NCBI GenBank assembly: GCA_946557785.1
Contig: CAMNTH010000011.1
Span: 1-64,000 of the forward strand
DNA length: 64,000 bases
Reading direction: 5' to 3'
DNA from: an uncultured Blautia sp.
GTDB lineage: Bacteria; Bacillota; Clostridia; Lachnospirales; Lachnospiraceae
The position numbers and the translations under genes were made by a program. The notes under the pieces are model-generated. The model had not been told where the DNA came from. It did not search any database and worked only from the letters and a program-made list of their open reading frames with translations. Within the stretch, counting starts at the first letter, position 1, and every line of letters starts with the position of its first letter. Positions 34,181-43,920 of the stretch are shown here, in pieces.

Positions 34181-34212
34181 ACGGGGCTGTGAAAAAACAA
34201 GCCCCGTTTTTA
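34181..34212 (+). terminator. Terminator between telA and ispG
   Basis: 8-bp GC-rich stem (34181-34188 with 34200-34207) followed by TTTTAA. No distinct ispG promoter was seen behind it, so ispG may depend on read-through. Confidence 0.75.
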
Positions 34213-34238
34213 ACAGATTCAAGTCAAGGAGGGATAGA

Positions 34239-35294
34239 ATGTACAGAGACCATACAAAAGTAATTCAGATCGGAGACCGGAAGATCGGCGGCGGAAACCC
34301 CATTTTGATCCAGTCCATGACCAATACAAAAACCGAAGATGTGCAGGCAACCGTAGAGCAGATCCTGGCTTTGGAGCATGCAGGCTGTGAGATCATCCGC
34401 TGCGCAGTTCCAACCATGGAGGCTGCAGACGCATTGGGGGAAATTAAGAAACGAATTCATATTCCCCTGGTTGCAGACATTCATTTTGACTACCGCCTTG
34501 CCATTGCAGCAATGGAAAACGGCGCAGATAAAATAAGGATCAACCCGGGAAATATCGGAAGCCATGAGCGGATCAAGGCGGTGGTAGACGTGGCGAAGGA
34601 GCGGAACATTCCCATTCGGGTAGGGGTCAACAGCGGTTCTTTGGAGAAGGAACTGGTGGAAAAATACCATGGTGTTACTGCAGAAGGGATTGTAGAAAGC
34701 GCCCTAGACAAAGTGAAGATCATTGAAGATTTAGGCTATGATAATCTGGTGATCAGCATCAAATCCTCAGATGTTCTCATGTGCGCCAGGGCTCATGAGC
34801 TTATTTCCGAAAAAACATTCTACCCTCTTCATGTGGGAATCACAGAGGCGGGAACTTTGTATTCCGGCAATATCAAATCAGCCATCGGGCTTGGTATCAT
34901 ATTGAATCAGGGAATCGGGGATACCATTAGGGTGTCCTTGACAGGTGCGCCTTTGGAGGAAATTAAATCAGCAAAAAGAATCTTAAAAACCCTTGGGCTT
35001 CGAAAAGGCGGTATCGAAGTGGTTTCCTGCCCTACCTGCGGACGTACGCAGATTGACCTTATCGGGCTTGCAAATAAAGTAGAAGATATGGTGCAGGATA
35101 TCCCCCTGGATATAAAGGTTGCAGTAATGGGCTGCGTTGTCAACGGCCCCGGAGAAGCCAGGGAAGCAGATATGGGAATTGCCGGAGGCGTTGGCGTTGG
35201 CCTTTTGATCAAAGGCGGAGAGATTGTAAAAAAGGTGCCGGAGGAAGCGCTTTTGGATACCCTTAGAGAGGAACTTCTTCACTGGGAGAACTAA
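34239..35294 (+). CDS. ispG: 4-hydroxy-3-methylbut-2-en-1-yl diphosphate synthase
   Basis: Iron-sulfur enzyme of the MEP isoprenoid pathway (351 aa). It starts with VIQIGDRKIGGGNPILIQSMTNTKT, the TIM-barrel substrate region. Cluster cysteines lie in SCPTCGRTQIDL and GCVVNGPGEAREAD. ATG 34239 follows AAGGAGG by six bases; the frame is open upstream to 34170 but overlaps the terminator. It is directly followed by polC with one base between, an arrangement common in Clostridia. Confidence 0.94.
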   Translation: MYRDHTKVIQIGDRKIGGGNPILIQSMTNTKTEDVQATVEQILALEHAGCEIIRCAVPTMEAADALGEIKKRIHIPLVADIHFDYRLAIAAMENGADKIRINPGNIGSHERIKAVVDVAKERNIPIRVGVNSGSLEKELVEKYHGVTAEGIVESALDKVKIIEDLGYDNLVISIKSSDVLMCARAHELISEKTFYPLHVGITEAGTLYSGNIKSAIGLGIILNQGIGDTIRVSLTGAPLEEIKSAKRILKTLGLRKGGIEVVSCPTCGRTQIDLIGLANKVEDMVQDIPLDIKVAVMGCVVNGPGEAREADMGIAGGVGVGLLIKGGEIVKKVPEEALLDTLREELLHWEN

Positions 35295-35295
35295 A

Positions 35296-38200
35296 ATGGA
35301 GAAAGAATTTTTTGATGTATTTCCAAATGTAAAAGTGAAAACCGAGCTTTCCGAACTGCTGGATATGGTACAGGTGACCAGAGTTTCCTGCAATCCTGCC
35401 AAAACCAGGATCTGGGTATATATCAAAAGTGACCGCTGGATACACAAAAAGCATATTTTTGCCTTGGAGGATCAGATCGAGCGTCAGTGCTTTCCAGGGC
35501 TGAATGTGGGCGTGACGGTGATTGAACGTTTCTATCTTTCCAAACAGTACACACCTGAGAATTTTCTGGATATTTACCGCTCCAGTATGGAAGCAGAACT
35601 GCGCAATTACAATATGCTGGAATATAATCTGTTTAAGCGTGCCAGGATTTCCTTTCCGGGTGAAGACGTTATGACTCTGGTGCTTCCTGATTCTGTGATC
35701 GCCAGGGAAAAAAGCGGGACTCTGGTGGAATATTTCCAGAAGGTATTCTGCCAGCGCTGCGGAATGGATCTGAGGATAGACCTGCAGTTTGTGGAGACGG
35801 AGGAGAGCCAGTACCGCAAAAATGCAGCGCTTCAGATTCGCCAGGAGGTTGCAAATGTTCTAAAACATGCAAAGGCGGGTACTGGAGGAGAAGAACAGGC
35901 ACAGACACAGCCGCCGGATGGGCCAAAGGATGGCAAAAAGCAGGCTGGGGCTGCTGCGCGGACAGAGAAAAAGGCGGGTCAGAAGCAGGAGGCGAAAAAG
36001 GATCAGAAGCCATTTGAGAAAAAAGGGCAAAGAGGAGAATACCGGGGCTACCATAAAGATCCCAATCCTGATGTGATTTATGGAAGGGACTTTGAAGGAG
36101 ATTCTATTCCATTGGAATCGATCACAGGAGAAATGGGCGAGGTGATCATCCGCTGCCAGGTAATGGATGTGGAGGCAAGAGAGATCAGGAATGAAAAGAC
36201 GATTTTGATCTTTCCGATCACGGATTTTACAGACAGCATTACCGTAAAAATGTTCCTGCGCAACGAACAGGTTCCAGAAATAAAGGAGCATATCAAAAAG
36301 GGCGCATTCCTGAAGCTGAAGGGCGTTACCACCATAGACCGTTTTGACAGTGAGCTGACCATTGGTTCTATAAGCGGAATCAAAAAAATAGCAAGCTTTT
36401 TAAGTACCAGGACAGATACCAGCCCTCAGAAGAGGGTAGAGCTTCACTGCCATACGAAAATGAGCGACATGGATGGAGTGACAGATGCCAAAGCACTGGT
36501 GAAGCGTGCTTATGAATGGGGGCATAAGGCCATTGCCATTACGGATCATGGAGTTGTGCAGTCCTTCCCTGAAGCGAATCACTGCTTTGATGCCTGGGGG
36601 GGATGTGTTCCCAAGGAATCGGATTTTAAGGTGCTCTATGGGATGGAGGCCTATCTGGTGGATGATTTAAAGGGCATGGTGACCAACAGTAAGGGACAGC
36701 GCCTGGATGGAAGCTTTGTGGTATTTGATATTGAAACCACAGGTTTTTCCCCGCTGACCTGTAAAATTATAGAAATAGGGGCCGTGCGTGTGGAGAACGG
36801 AACCATTACAGACCGTTTTTCCACTTTCGTGAATCCCCAGGTTCCTATTCCGTTTCGCATTGAGCAGCTGACCAGTATAAATGATGGCATGGTGATGGAT
36901 GCCCCGCCCATTGAGGAGGTTCTGCCGGAGTTTTTAAAATTCTGCCAGGGTGCTGTAATGGTGGCTCATAATGCGGATTTTGATATGAGCTTTATTATCG
37001 AAAATTGCAATAGGCTTCAGATTCCCAATGATTTTACCTATGTTGATACGGTGGGTATGGCAAGATTCCTTCTGCCTGCGCTGAACCGTTTTAAGCTGGA
37101 TACCGTGGCTAAAGCTGTAGGCGTGGGACTGCGTCATCATCACAGGGCTGTGGACGATGCAGAATGTACGGCGGATATTTTTATAAAATTTGTGGTGATG
37201 CTTGCAGAGAGAGAGATTGCGGATGTGGATGAACTGAACAGCCAGGGAGCCGTATCTGTAAATACTATTAAGAAGCTTCCCACCTATCACGCCATTATAC
37301 TTGTAAAAAATGAAACAGGACGTATCAATCTTTATAAGCTTGTGAGCCAGTCCCATCTGACATATTATCACAGAAGACCCCGTTTGCCAAAAAGCCTGTA
37401 TGAAAAATATAAGGACGGGCTGATTATCGGAAGTGCCTGTGAGGCAGGGGAGCTTTATCAGGCGCTGCTTCGCAATGCGCCGGAAACAGAAATCGCAAGG
37501 CTGGTAAATTTTTATGATTATCTGGAAATCCAGCCTCTTGGCAACAATCACTTTATGATAGCAGATGAAAAAAACGATATGGTCAACTCAGAGGAAGACC
37601 TGATCGCACTGAATAAACGTATTGTGAAGCTGGGAGAGCAGTTTAAAAAGCCAGTGGTTGCTACCTGCGACGTCCATTTCATGGATCCTCAGGATGAGGT
37701 CTACAGACGCATTATCATGGCCGGAAATGGTTTTTCAGATGCAGATAATCAGGCGCCCCTTTACTTGCGTACAACTGAGGAAATGCTGGAGGAATTTTCC
37801 TACCTTGGAAGCGAGAAAGCGGAAGAAGTGGTAATCACAAATACCAATAAGATTGCGGATATGATAGAAAAAATATCACCCATCCACCCGGATAAGTTTC
37901 CGCCTATCATTGAAAATTCCGATCAGGATCTGAAGGATATCTGTTTTCGGAAAGCCCATGAGATGTATGGGGATGTCCTTCCGAAAATTGTAGAGGAACG
38001 TCTTGAGAAAGAGCTGCATTCCATCATTTCCAACGGATATGCCGTTATGTACATTATAGCCCAGAAGCTGGTATGGAAATCCAACGATGACGGCTACCTG
38101 GTAGGAAGCCGTGGTTCCGTAGGGTCTTCCCTTGCGGCTACCATGTCCGGTATTACGGAGGTAAATCCGCTGCCTCCTCACTATATTTGCGATCATTGCA

Positions 38201-39792
38201 AATACAGCGACTTTGATTCGCCGGAAGTGAAGAAATACAGCGGAATGGCTGGCTGTGATATGCCGGATGCCCTGTGTCCAAAATGCGGCACGAAGATGAC
38301 GAAGGCGGGATTTGACATTCCTTTTGAAACCTTTTTGGGATTTAAGGGAGATAAGGAGCCTGATATTGACCTGAACTTTTCCGGTGAATATCAGGCAAAT
38401 GCCCATAAGTATACGGAGGTTATTTTTGGAAAGGGTCAGACCTTTAAGGCCGGTACCATCGGTACGCTGGCAGAGAAAACTGCTTTCGGATATGTGAAAA
38501 ACTATTACGAGGAGCGGGGACAGCATAAGCGCTACTGTGAGATCAACAGGATTGTATCCGGATGTACAGGTGTGCGCAGGACTACAGGGCAGCATCCCGG
38601 AGGAATCATCGTACTTCCCAAAGGAGAAGAAATTGAGAAATTTACCCCTGTGCAGCATCCTGCAAACGATGAAACAAGCGATATTACCACCACTCATTTT
38701 GATTATCATTCCATTGACGGAAACCTTCTGAAGCTGGACATTCTGGGACACGATGATCCTACCATGATCCGTATGCTGGAGGACTTAACAGGGCTGGATG
38801 CCAAGGAGGTACCGCTGGACCAGAAGGATGTGATGTCTCTTTTTGCCAGTACGGATGCCCTTGGAATCAAGCCGGAGGATATTGGAGGATGCAGGCTTGG
38901 GTGCCTTGGCGTACCGGAATTTGGAACGGATTTCGCTATGCAGATGCTTATTGATACCAAGCCTAAGTATTTTTCAGATCTGGTTCGTATTGCAGGACTT
39001 GCCCATGGTACGGATGTATGGCTTGGCAATGCCCAGACCCTGATTCAGGAAGGAAAGGCCACCATTTCCACTGCTATTTGTACGCGAGATGATATTATGA
39101 TCTATCTGATCCATATGGGGGTGGAGAGCAGCCTTGCGTTTACCATTATGGAAAGTGTGCGTAAGGGAAAAGGCCTCCGTCCTGAATGGGAGGCCACCAT
39201 GGCGGAGCACAATGTTCCGGACTGGTATATCTGGTCCTGTAAAAAAATTAAATACATGTTTCCTAAGGCTCATGCTGCTGCTTACGTTATGATGGCCTAC
39301 CGTATTGCATGGTTTAAGGTGTTTAAGCCCCTTGCTTATTATGCGGCGTTTTTCAGCATACGTGCCACGGCATTTTCTTATGAAACCATGTGCATGGGAA
39401 AGGAACGTCTGGAATTCTATCTGGCAGAGATCAGGAAAAAGGGAGATTCTGCCACAAAAAAGGAGCAGGACTCTATCCGTGACATGCGTATCGTGCAGGA
39501 AATGTATGCCAGGGGGCTTGAGTTTATGCCCATTGATCTTTATAAGGCAAAGGCTCACCGTTTCCAGATTATTGACGGAAAGCTGATGCCATCCCTTGAC
39601 AGTATTGAAGGCCTGGGAGAAAAAGCGGCAGATGCCGTTGTGGAAGCTGCCGCAAAGGGAAAGTTTCTGTCCAAGGATGATTTCCGGGACAGAACCAAGG
39701 TAAGTAAAACGGTGATCGACCTGATGGATGATCTGAAGCTCTTCGGGGATATTCCCCAGTCAAATCAGATGTCTTTGTTTGATTTTACATAA
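35296..39792 (+). CDS. polC: DNA polymerase III alpha subunit, PolC type
   Basis: Replicative polymerase of low-GC Gram-positives (1498 aa), combining synthesis and proofreading. Domains in order: N-terminal region to about residue 240, with a lysine/glutamine-rich linker at 195-245; OB-fold region (about 265-370); first part of the PHP domain (ELHCHTKMSDMDGVTDA); DEDD exonuclease inserted at about 475-645 (FVVFDIETTGFSP, VAHNADFDMSFI, HHRAVDDAECT); rest of PHP; palm with GSRGSVGSSLAAT and the catalytic PDIDLNFSGEYQ; the PolC zinc-like CDHCKYSDF...CPKCG; and fingers and helix-hairpin-helix near the end (SLDSIEGLGEKAAD). The end NQMSLFDFT resembles a clamp-binding motif. Confidence 0.97.
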   Translation: MEKEFFDVFPNVKVKTELSELLDMVQVTRVSCNPAKTRIWVYIKSDRWIHKKHIFALEDQIERQCFPGLNVGVTVIERFYLSKQYTPENFLDIYRSSMEAELRNYNMLEYNLFKRARISFPGEDVMTLVLPDSVIAREKSGTLVEYFQKVFCQRCGMDLRIDLQFVETEESQYRKNAALQIRQEVANVLKHAKAGTGGEEQAQTQPPDGPKDGKKQAGAAARTEKKAGQKQEAKKDQKPFEKKGQRGEYRGYHKDPNPDVIYGRDFEGDSIPLESITGEMGEVIIRCQVMDVEAREIRNEKTILIFPITDFTDSITVKMFLRNEQVPEIKEHIKKGAFLKLKGVTTIDRFDSELTIGSISGIKKIASFLSTRTDTSPQKRVELHCHTKMSDMDGVTDAKALVKRAYEWGHKAIAITDHGVVQSFPEANHCFDAWGGCVPKESDFKVLYGMEAYLVDDLKGMVTNSKGQRLDGSFVVFDIETTGFSPLTCKIIEIGAVRVENGTITDRFSTFVNPQVPIPFRIEQLTSINDGMVMDAPPIEEVLPEFLKFCQGAVMVAHNADFDMSFIIENCNRLQIPNDFTYVDTVGMARFLLPALNRFKLDTVAKAVGVGLRHHHRAVDDAECTADIFIKFVVMLAEREIADVDELNSQGAVSVNTIKKLPTYHAIILVKNETGRINLYKLVSQSHLTYYHRRPRLPKSLYEKYKDGLIIGSACEAGELYQALLRNAPETEIARLVNFYDYLEIQPLGNNHFMIADEKNDMVNSEEDLIALNKRIVKLGEQFKKPVVATCDVHFMDPQDEVYRRIIMAGNGFSDADNQAPLYLRTTEEMLEEFSYLGSEKAEEVVITNTNKIADMIEKISPIHPDKFPPIIENSDQDLKDICFRKAHEMYGDVLPKIVEERLEKELHSIISNGYAVMYIIAQKLVWKSNDDGYLVGSRGSVGSSLAATMSGITEVNPLPPHYICDHCKYSDFDSPEVKKYSGMAGCDMPDALCPKCGTKMTKAGFDIPFETFLGFKGDKEPDIDLNFSGEYQANAHKYTEVIFGKGQTFKAGTIGTLAEKTAFGYVKNYYEERGQHKRYCEINRIVSGCTGVRRTTGQHPGGIIVLPKGEEIEKFTPVQHPANDETSDITTTHFDYHSIDGNLLKLDILGHDDPTMIRMLEDLTGLDAKEVPLDQKDVMSLFASTDALGIKPEDIGGCRLGCLGVPEFGTDFAMQMLIDTKPKYFSDLVRIAGLAHGTDVWLGNAQTLIQEGKATISTAICTRDDIMIYLIHMGVESSLAFTIMESVRKGKGLRPEWEATMAEHNVPDWYIWSCKKIKYMFPKAHAAAYVMMAYRIAWFKVFKPLAYYAAFFSIRATAFSYETMCMGKERLEFYLAEIRKKGDSATKKEQDSIRDMRIVQEMYARGLEFMPIDLYKAKAHRFQIIDGKLMPSLDSIEGLGEKAADAVVEAAAKGKFLSKDDFRDRTKVSKTVIDLMDDLKLFGDIPQSNQMSLFDFT

Positions 39793-39850
39793 AATCGGGC
39801 AAAAATATGTTATTATATATAGAAAGAATTTTAAGTGGAGGGGGAAATAA

Positions 39851-41806
39851 ATGAAAAAAGAAGATCTGCGGTATTTACAGCGTTTGGCAGAATTGTATCC
39901 AACCATTGGAAAGGCGTCAACGGAGATTATTAACCTCCAGTCCATTTTGAACCTGCCAAAAGGAACAGAGCATTTTATGTCTGACCTTCACGGAGAATAT
40001 GAGGCGTTTTCCCATGTCCTGCGCAATGGATCCGGGGCAGTGAGGAAAAAGATTGATGATGTGTTCGGTCATACCTTAAGCAACAATGATAAGCGTTCAC
40101 TTGCCACTTTGATTTATTATCCCCGTGAAAAAACAGAGCTGGTAAAGAAGACAGAAGAGGATATGGAAAATTGGTATAAGATTACCTTGTACCGTTTGAT
40201 CGAAGTGTGCAAGACCACTGCCTCCAAATATACAAGGTCCAAGGTCCGAAAGGCCCTGCCTGCAGATTATGCCTATGTGATAGAAGAACTGATCACAGAA
40301 AAGGCGGAGGTTTTGGATAAGGAAGCCTACTATGATGCCATTGTAAATACCATCATTGAAATCGGAAGGGCAGAGAATTTTATCATTGCCCTTGCGGAAT
40401 TGATACAGAGACTGGTTGTGGATCATCTTCACATTTTGGGAGACATTTATGACAGAGGACCCGGCCCTCATTTTATTATGGATCGCCTGATGGAATATCA
40501 TTCTCTGGATATCCAGTGGGGAAATCATGATGTTGTGTGGATGGGTGCGGCAGCAGGGCAGCTTGCCTGTATTGCCACAGTGATCAGAAACAGCATCCGC
40601 TATGATAACCTGGACATTCTGGAGGATGGATACGGCATTAATATGCTTCCGTTGGCCACATTTGCCATGGAAGCATATAAGAATGATCCCTGCAAGGTTT
40701 TTGAGCAGAAAGGGGCTGCTTATTATAATGTAATGGAAGAGGAGCTTGGGCGAAAAATGCACAAGGCCATTACCGTGATCCAGTTTAAGCTGGAAGGGGC
40801 TCTTCTTTTAAAGCATGAGGAATTTCAGCTAAAGGACCGCTGTCTTCTCCACAGGATCGATCCGGAAAAAGGAACCATAACCCTTCCCGACGGCAGAGAA
40901 TATCCTCTTTTGGATCATAACTTCCCTACCATTGACTGGAAAGAACCATATGAGCTGACAGAAGGAGAGAGGGATGTAATGGAACGGTTGTCTTCCGCAT
41001 TCCGAAACTGCGAAAAACTTCAGAACCATATGCGGCTTTTGTTGGATAAGGGAGGGCTTTATAAGACTTATAACGGGAATCTTCTGTTTCATGGAAGCAT
41101 TCCGTTAAATGAAGACGGAAGCTTCAAGGAAGTGCGGATCTACGGGGAAACCTATAAAGGGAAAGCGCTTTATGACGCCCTGGAGGCTTATGTCCGCCGT
41201 GCCTTTTATGCAGTTAGCCTTGAGGAGCTGGAAAAAGGCAGGGATATTCTCTGGTATATCTGGGCAGGGCCAAATTCGCCTTTGTTTGGAAAAGACAAGA
41301 TGACCACTTTTGAGCGGTATTTCATAGAAGATAAAGAAACCCATAAGGAAAAGAAAAATGCCTATTATCAGCTTCTGGAAAAGGAAGAGGTGGTAAACTC
41401 CATGCTTTTGGAGTTTGGGCTTGACCCGAAGGAGGGGCATATTATCAACGGACATGTGCCTGTGCATCAAAGTGATGGGGAGAGTCCGGTAAAATGCAAT
41501 GGAAAGGTACTTGTCATTGATGGCGGCTTTTCAAAGGCTTACCGTAAGGTAACCGGTATTGCAGGCTATACCCTGATCTATAATTCATATGGCCTTATTT
41601 TGTCTGCCCACCAGCCATTTACCTCAGCGGAAGCTGCCGTGTCCCAAGAAACGGATATTGTGTCAAACCGCGTTGCAGTGCGTTATACGCTTAAGCGGCG
41701 TCTGGTGGGGGATACGGATAATGGCAGGGCTTTAAAGGAGCGGATAGGAGAGCTGCGCCAGCTTCTTGACGCATACCGCAAAGGCGCCATCAAAGAGAAA
41801 AAATAA
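39851..41806 (+). CDS. fbp: Fructose-1,6-bisphosphatase, class III
   Basis: Gluconeogenic phosphatase of the Firmicute-type class III (651 aa, normal length), related to calcineurin-like metallophosphatases. Metal-site blocks: FMSDLHGEYEAFSHVLRNG, GDIYDRGPGPHFIMD and WGNHDVVWMGAAAG, with a later histidine in INGHVPVHQ. The end VRYTLKRRLVGDTDNG is typical. RBS GTGGAGGGG precedes the ATG. The 58-bp gap from polC contains an A/T-rich stretch but no promoter I would commit to. Confidence 0.93.
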   Translation: MKKEDLRYLQRLAELYPTIGKASTEIINLQSILNLPKGTEHFMSDLHGEYEAFSHVLRNGSGAVRKKIDDVFGHTLSNNDKRSLATLIYYPREKTELVKKTEEDMENWYKITLYRLIEVCKTTASKYTRSKVRKALPADYAYVIEELITEKAEVLDKEAYYDAIVNTIIEIGRAENFIIALAELIQRLVVDHLHILGDIYDRGPGPHFIMDRLMEYHSLDIQWGNHDVVWMGAAAGQLACIATVIRNSIRYDNLDILEDGYGINMLPLATFAMEAYKNDPCKVFEQKGAAYYNVMEEELGRKMHKAITVIQFKLEGALLLKHEEFQLKDRCLLHRIDPEKGTITLPDGREYPLLDHNFPTIDWKEPYELTEGERDVMERLSSAFRNCEKLQNHMRLLLDKGGLYKTYNGNLLFHGSIPLNEDGSFKEVRIYGETYKGKALYDALEAYVRRAFYAVSLEELEKGRDILWYIWAGPNSPLFGKDKMTTFERYFIEDKETHKEKKNAYYQLLEKEEVVNSMLLEFGLDPKEGHIINGHVPVHQSDGESPVKCNGKVLVIDGGFSKAYRKVTGIAGYTLIYNSYGLILSAHQPFTSAEAAVSQETDIVSNRVAVRYTLKRRLVGDTDNGRALKERIGELRQLLDAYRKGAIKEKK

Positions 41807-41813
41807 AAAAACC

Positions 41814-41842
41814 TTTACAGACTATTAGGGGTTATATATAAT
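41814..41842 (+). promoter_or_regulatory. Promoter of the PurF-like gene
   Basis: TTTACA (41814-41819), 17 bp and TATAAT (41837-41842), ending about 48 bp before the chosen start. Confidence 0.6.
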
Positions 41843-41889
41843 GGGTGCGTACCATAAACACTTTTAGGAATGACAAGGAGACGAAGGAT

Positions 41890-43305
41890 ATGGGTGGAAT
41901 TTTTGGAGTAGCATCAAAGTCCAGTTGTGTTTTGGACCTTTTTTTCGGGATTGATTATCATTCCCATTTAGGAACACGCAGGGGCGGCATGGCTGTATAT
42001 GATAAGGATAAGGGCTTTGACCGTGCTATTCATAATATTGAAAATTCGCCGTTTCGGACGAAATTTGACAGGGATGTTGCAGAGCTTGAGGGGAGCCTGG
42101 GAATTGGCTGCATTTCGGATAATGAACCGCAGCCTCTTCTGGTGCGGTCCCATTTGGGGAATTTTGCAATTACAACAGTTGGAAAAATAAATAATATGGA
42201 CGATCTTATTGAACGATCCTTTAAAAACGGATGTACACATTTTCTGGAGATGAGCGGCGGCAGCGTGAATCCCACAGAAATGGTAGCGTCTTTGATCAAT
42301 CAGAAAGAAAACATGGTGGAAGGGATCCGGTATGCCCAGGAGCTGATCAACGGTTCTATATCCATGCTTATTCTGACTCCCAAAGGGATTTTTGCAGCCC
42401 GTGACCGTCTGGGCAGAACTCCTTTGATCGTAGGGAAAAAAGAGGATGCCTGCTGTATTTCTTTTGAAAGCCATGCATATATCAACCTTGGATACGAGGA
42501 TTATAAAATGCTGGGTCCTGGGGAAATCATGTTTGTGACTCCGGAGGGAGCGGAAACCATCCAAAAGCCAGGAGAAGAAATGCGTATTTGTTCTTTTCTG
42601 TGGGTATACTATGGATATCCCACGTCCACATATGAAGGTGTGAATGTTGAGGAAATGCGCTATAAATGCGGAGACATGCTGGCTGAAAGAGATTTTGGAG
42701 AAGTTAAGCCGGATATTGTGGCAGGTGTTCCGGATTCAGGAATTGCCCACGCTATTGGTTATGCCAATCGTTCCGGCGTTCCTTTTGCAAGGCCGTTTAT
42801 TAAATATACTCCTACCTGGCCCCGTTCTTTTATGCCAACACAGCAGAGCCAGCGTAATCTTATCGCCAGAATGAAGTTGATTCCTGTGCATAAACTGATC
42901 AAGGATAAGAGCCTGCTGATGATTGATGACTCTATTGTGAGGGGAACACAGCTGCGGGAGACGACGGAATTTCTTTACGGGAATGGCGCAAGAGAGGTCC
43001 ATATCCGTCCGGCATGTCCGCCGCTTTTGTTTGGCTGCAAATACTTGAATTTCTCCCGCTCCAAATCAGAAATGGATCTGATTACCAGACGGGTGATTGC
43101 CAAGAGAGAAGGAGAGCAGGTATCCGATGAGGTGCTTGCAGATTATGCAAATCCGGATTCTTCAAATTACAAAGAAATGCTGGAGGAAATCCGAAAGGAA
43201 TTGAATTTTACTACTTTAAAATACCATCGTCTGGATGACCTGACAGCATCCATTGGCATCAAGCCGTGTAAGCTTTGCACCTACTGCTGGAACGGAAAAG
43301 AGTAA
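41890..43305 (+). CDS. PurF-like amidophosphoribosyltransferase lacking the glutaminase Cys
   Basis: 471-aa homologue of glutamine PRPP amidotransferase, the first enzyme of purine synthesis. The PRPP loop LLMIDDSIVRGTQLRE (about 341-356) and the iron-sulfur cysteines (CSFLWV, ACPP, CKLCTYC) are kept. The N-terminus reads MGGIFGVASKSS: position 2, normally the nucleophilic Cys exposed after Met removal, is Gly. The RBS AGGAG places the start here, and no cysteine-first alternative exists upstream. The protein therefore cannot use glutamine in the usual way. It may use free ammonia, partner with another amidotransferase, or have changed function. I recall similar MGG-starting paralogues in other Clostridia, so the change looks inherited rather than a sequencing error. 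Confidence 0.8.
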   Translation: MGGIFGVASKSSCVLDLFFGIDYHSHLGTRRGGMAVYDKDKGFDRAIHNIENSPFRTKFDRDVAELEGSLGIGCISDNEPQPLLVRSHLGNFAITTVGKINNMDDLIERSFKNGCTHFLEMSGGSVNPTEMVASLINQKENMVEGIRYAQELINGSISMLILTPKGIFAARDRLGRTPLIVGKKEDACCISFESHAYINLGYEDYKMLGPGEIMFVTPEGAETIQKPGEEMRICSFLWVYYGYPTSTYEGVNVEEMRYKCGDMLAERDFGEVKPDIVAGVPDSGIAHAIGYANRSGVPFARPFIKYTPTWPRSFMPTQQSQRNLIARMKLIPVHKLIKDKSLLMIDDSIVRGTQLRETTEFLYGNGAREVHIRPACPPLLFGCKYLNFSRSKSEMDLITRRVIAKREGEQVSDEVLADYANPDSSNYKEMLEEIRKELNFTTLKYHRLDDLTASIGIKPCKLCTYCWNGKE

Positions 43306-43430
43306 GGGTGAGCTGCTAAAGCGGAAGCAGACTCCTACGGCAATGCCAGATTCTGTGGCTGTATCTTCGCCAACGCCGGTTCCAGCGCTTGTCACATCCT
43401 TTTTGCCGGAGGAGTATATGGGAGTTTGGC

Positions 43431-43464
43431 ATAAAGGCGGCCCTGGAGGGCTGCCTTTATTTGA
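43431..43464. terminator. Terminator between the convergent PurF-like and XRE genes
   Basis: 12-bp stem with one mismatch (43431-43443 with 43448-43460), 4-nt loop and T/A-rich ends on both strands. The 125 bp before it, after the PurF-like stop, hold nothing I recognise. Confidence 0.65.
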
Positions 43465-43672
43465 GCATTTCTTTATGATCAGTCCTGCCAAGAAGATAAT
43501 CCACACTGATCTGATAATAATCTGCAATGCGGATCAGCATTTCTGCAGGAATACCTCTGGATCCTGTTTCATAGTGAGAATAGGAGCGCTGGCTGATGTG
43601 GAGAACCTCGCTGATTTCACGCTGAGACAGATCAGAATCTACACGCAGATCCTGAATTCTTTGAAATTTCAT
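43457..43672 (-). CDS. Small XRE-type helix-turn-helix regulator
   Basis: 71-aa DNA-binding protein consisting only of an HTH_3 domain: LRVDSDLSQREISEVLHISQRSYSHYETGSRGIPAEMLIRIADYYQISVDYLLG. This is the full five-helix lambda-Cro-like fold with no sensor domain. RBS AGGAAAGG precedes the ATG. It stands alone between two forward-strand genes. It may regulate itself or the divergent comM-dprA genes, but no operator was identified. Confidence 0.88.
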   Translation of the reverse strand: MKFQRIQDLRVDSDLSQREISEVLHISQRSYSHYETGSRGIPAEMLIRIADYYQISVDYLLGRTDHKEMLK

Positions 43673-43731
43673 AATTTTCTACCTTTCCTTCTGAATTTTT
43701 CAAAAAGTATAGGTCAGACGTAAATCTGCTA

Positions 43732-43760
43732 TTGAAAACTGGAGCATAATGGACTATACT
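43732..43760 (+). promoter_or_regulatory. Promoter of comM-dprA-topA
   Basis: TTGAAA (43732-43737), 17 bp and TATACT (43755-43760), leaving a leader of about 155 nt in which I see no known riboswitch. Confidence 0.6.
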
Positions 43761-43920
43761 GGTAAGAGAGTGCTTTTGATCTGAAGTGTATGATAATTTC
43801 TATGATTTCTAGTTACTTGCAGGAGATTCCCTGTGTTTCCCTTTAGAAACGATATAAATTTTATAAGAAGACAGAATGCCGGATGATCGGGGAATGGCAT
43901 TTTTGCAGAAAGGAGCAGAG

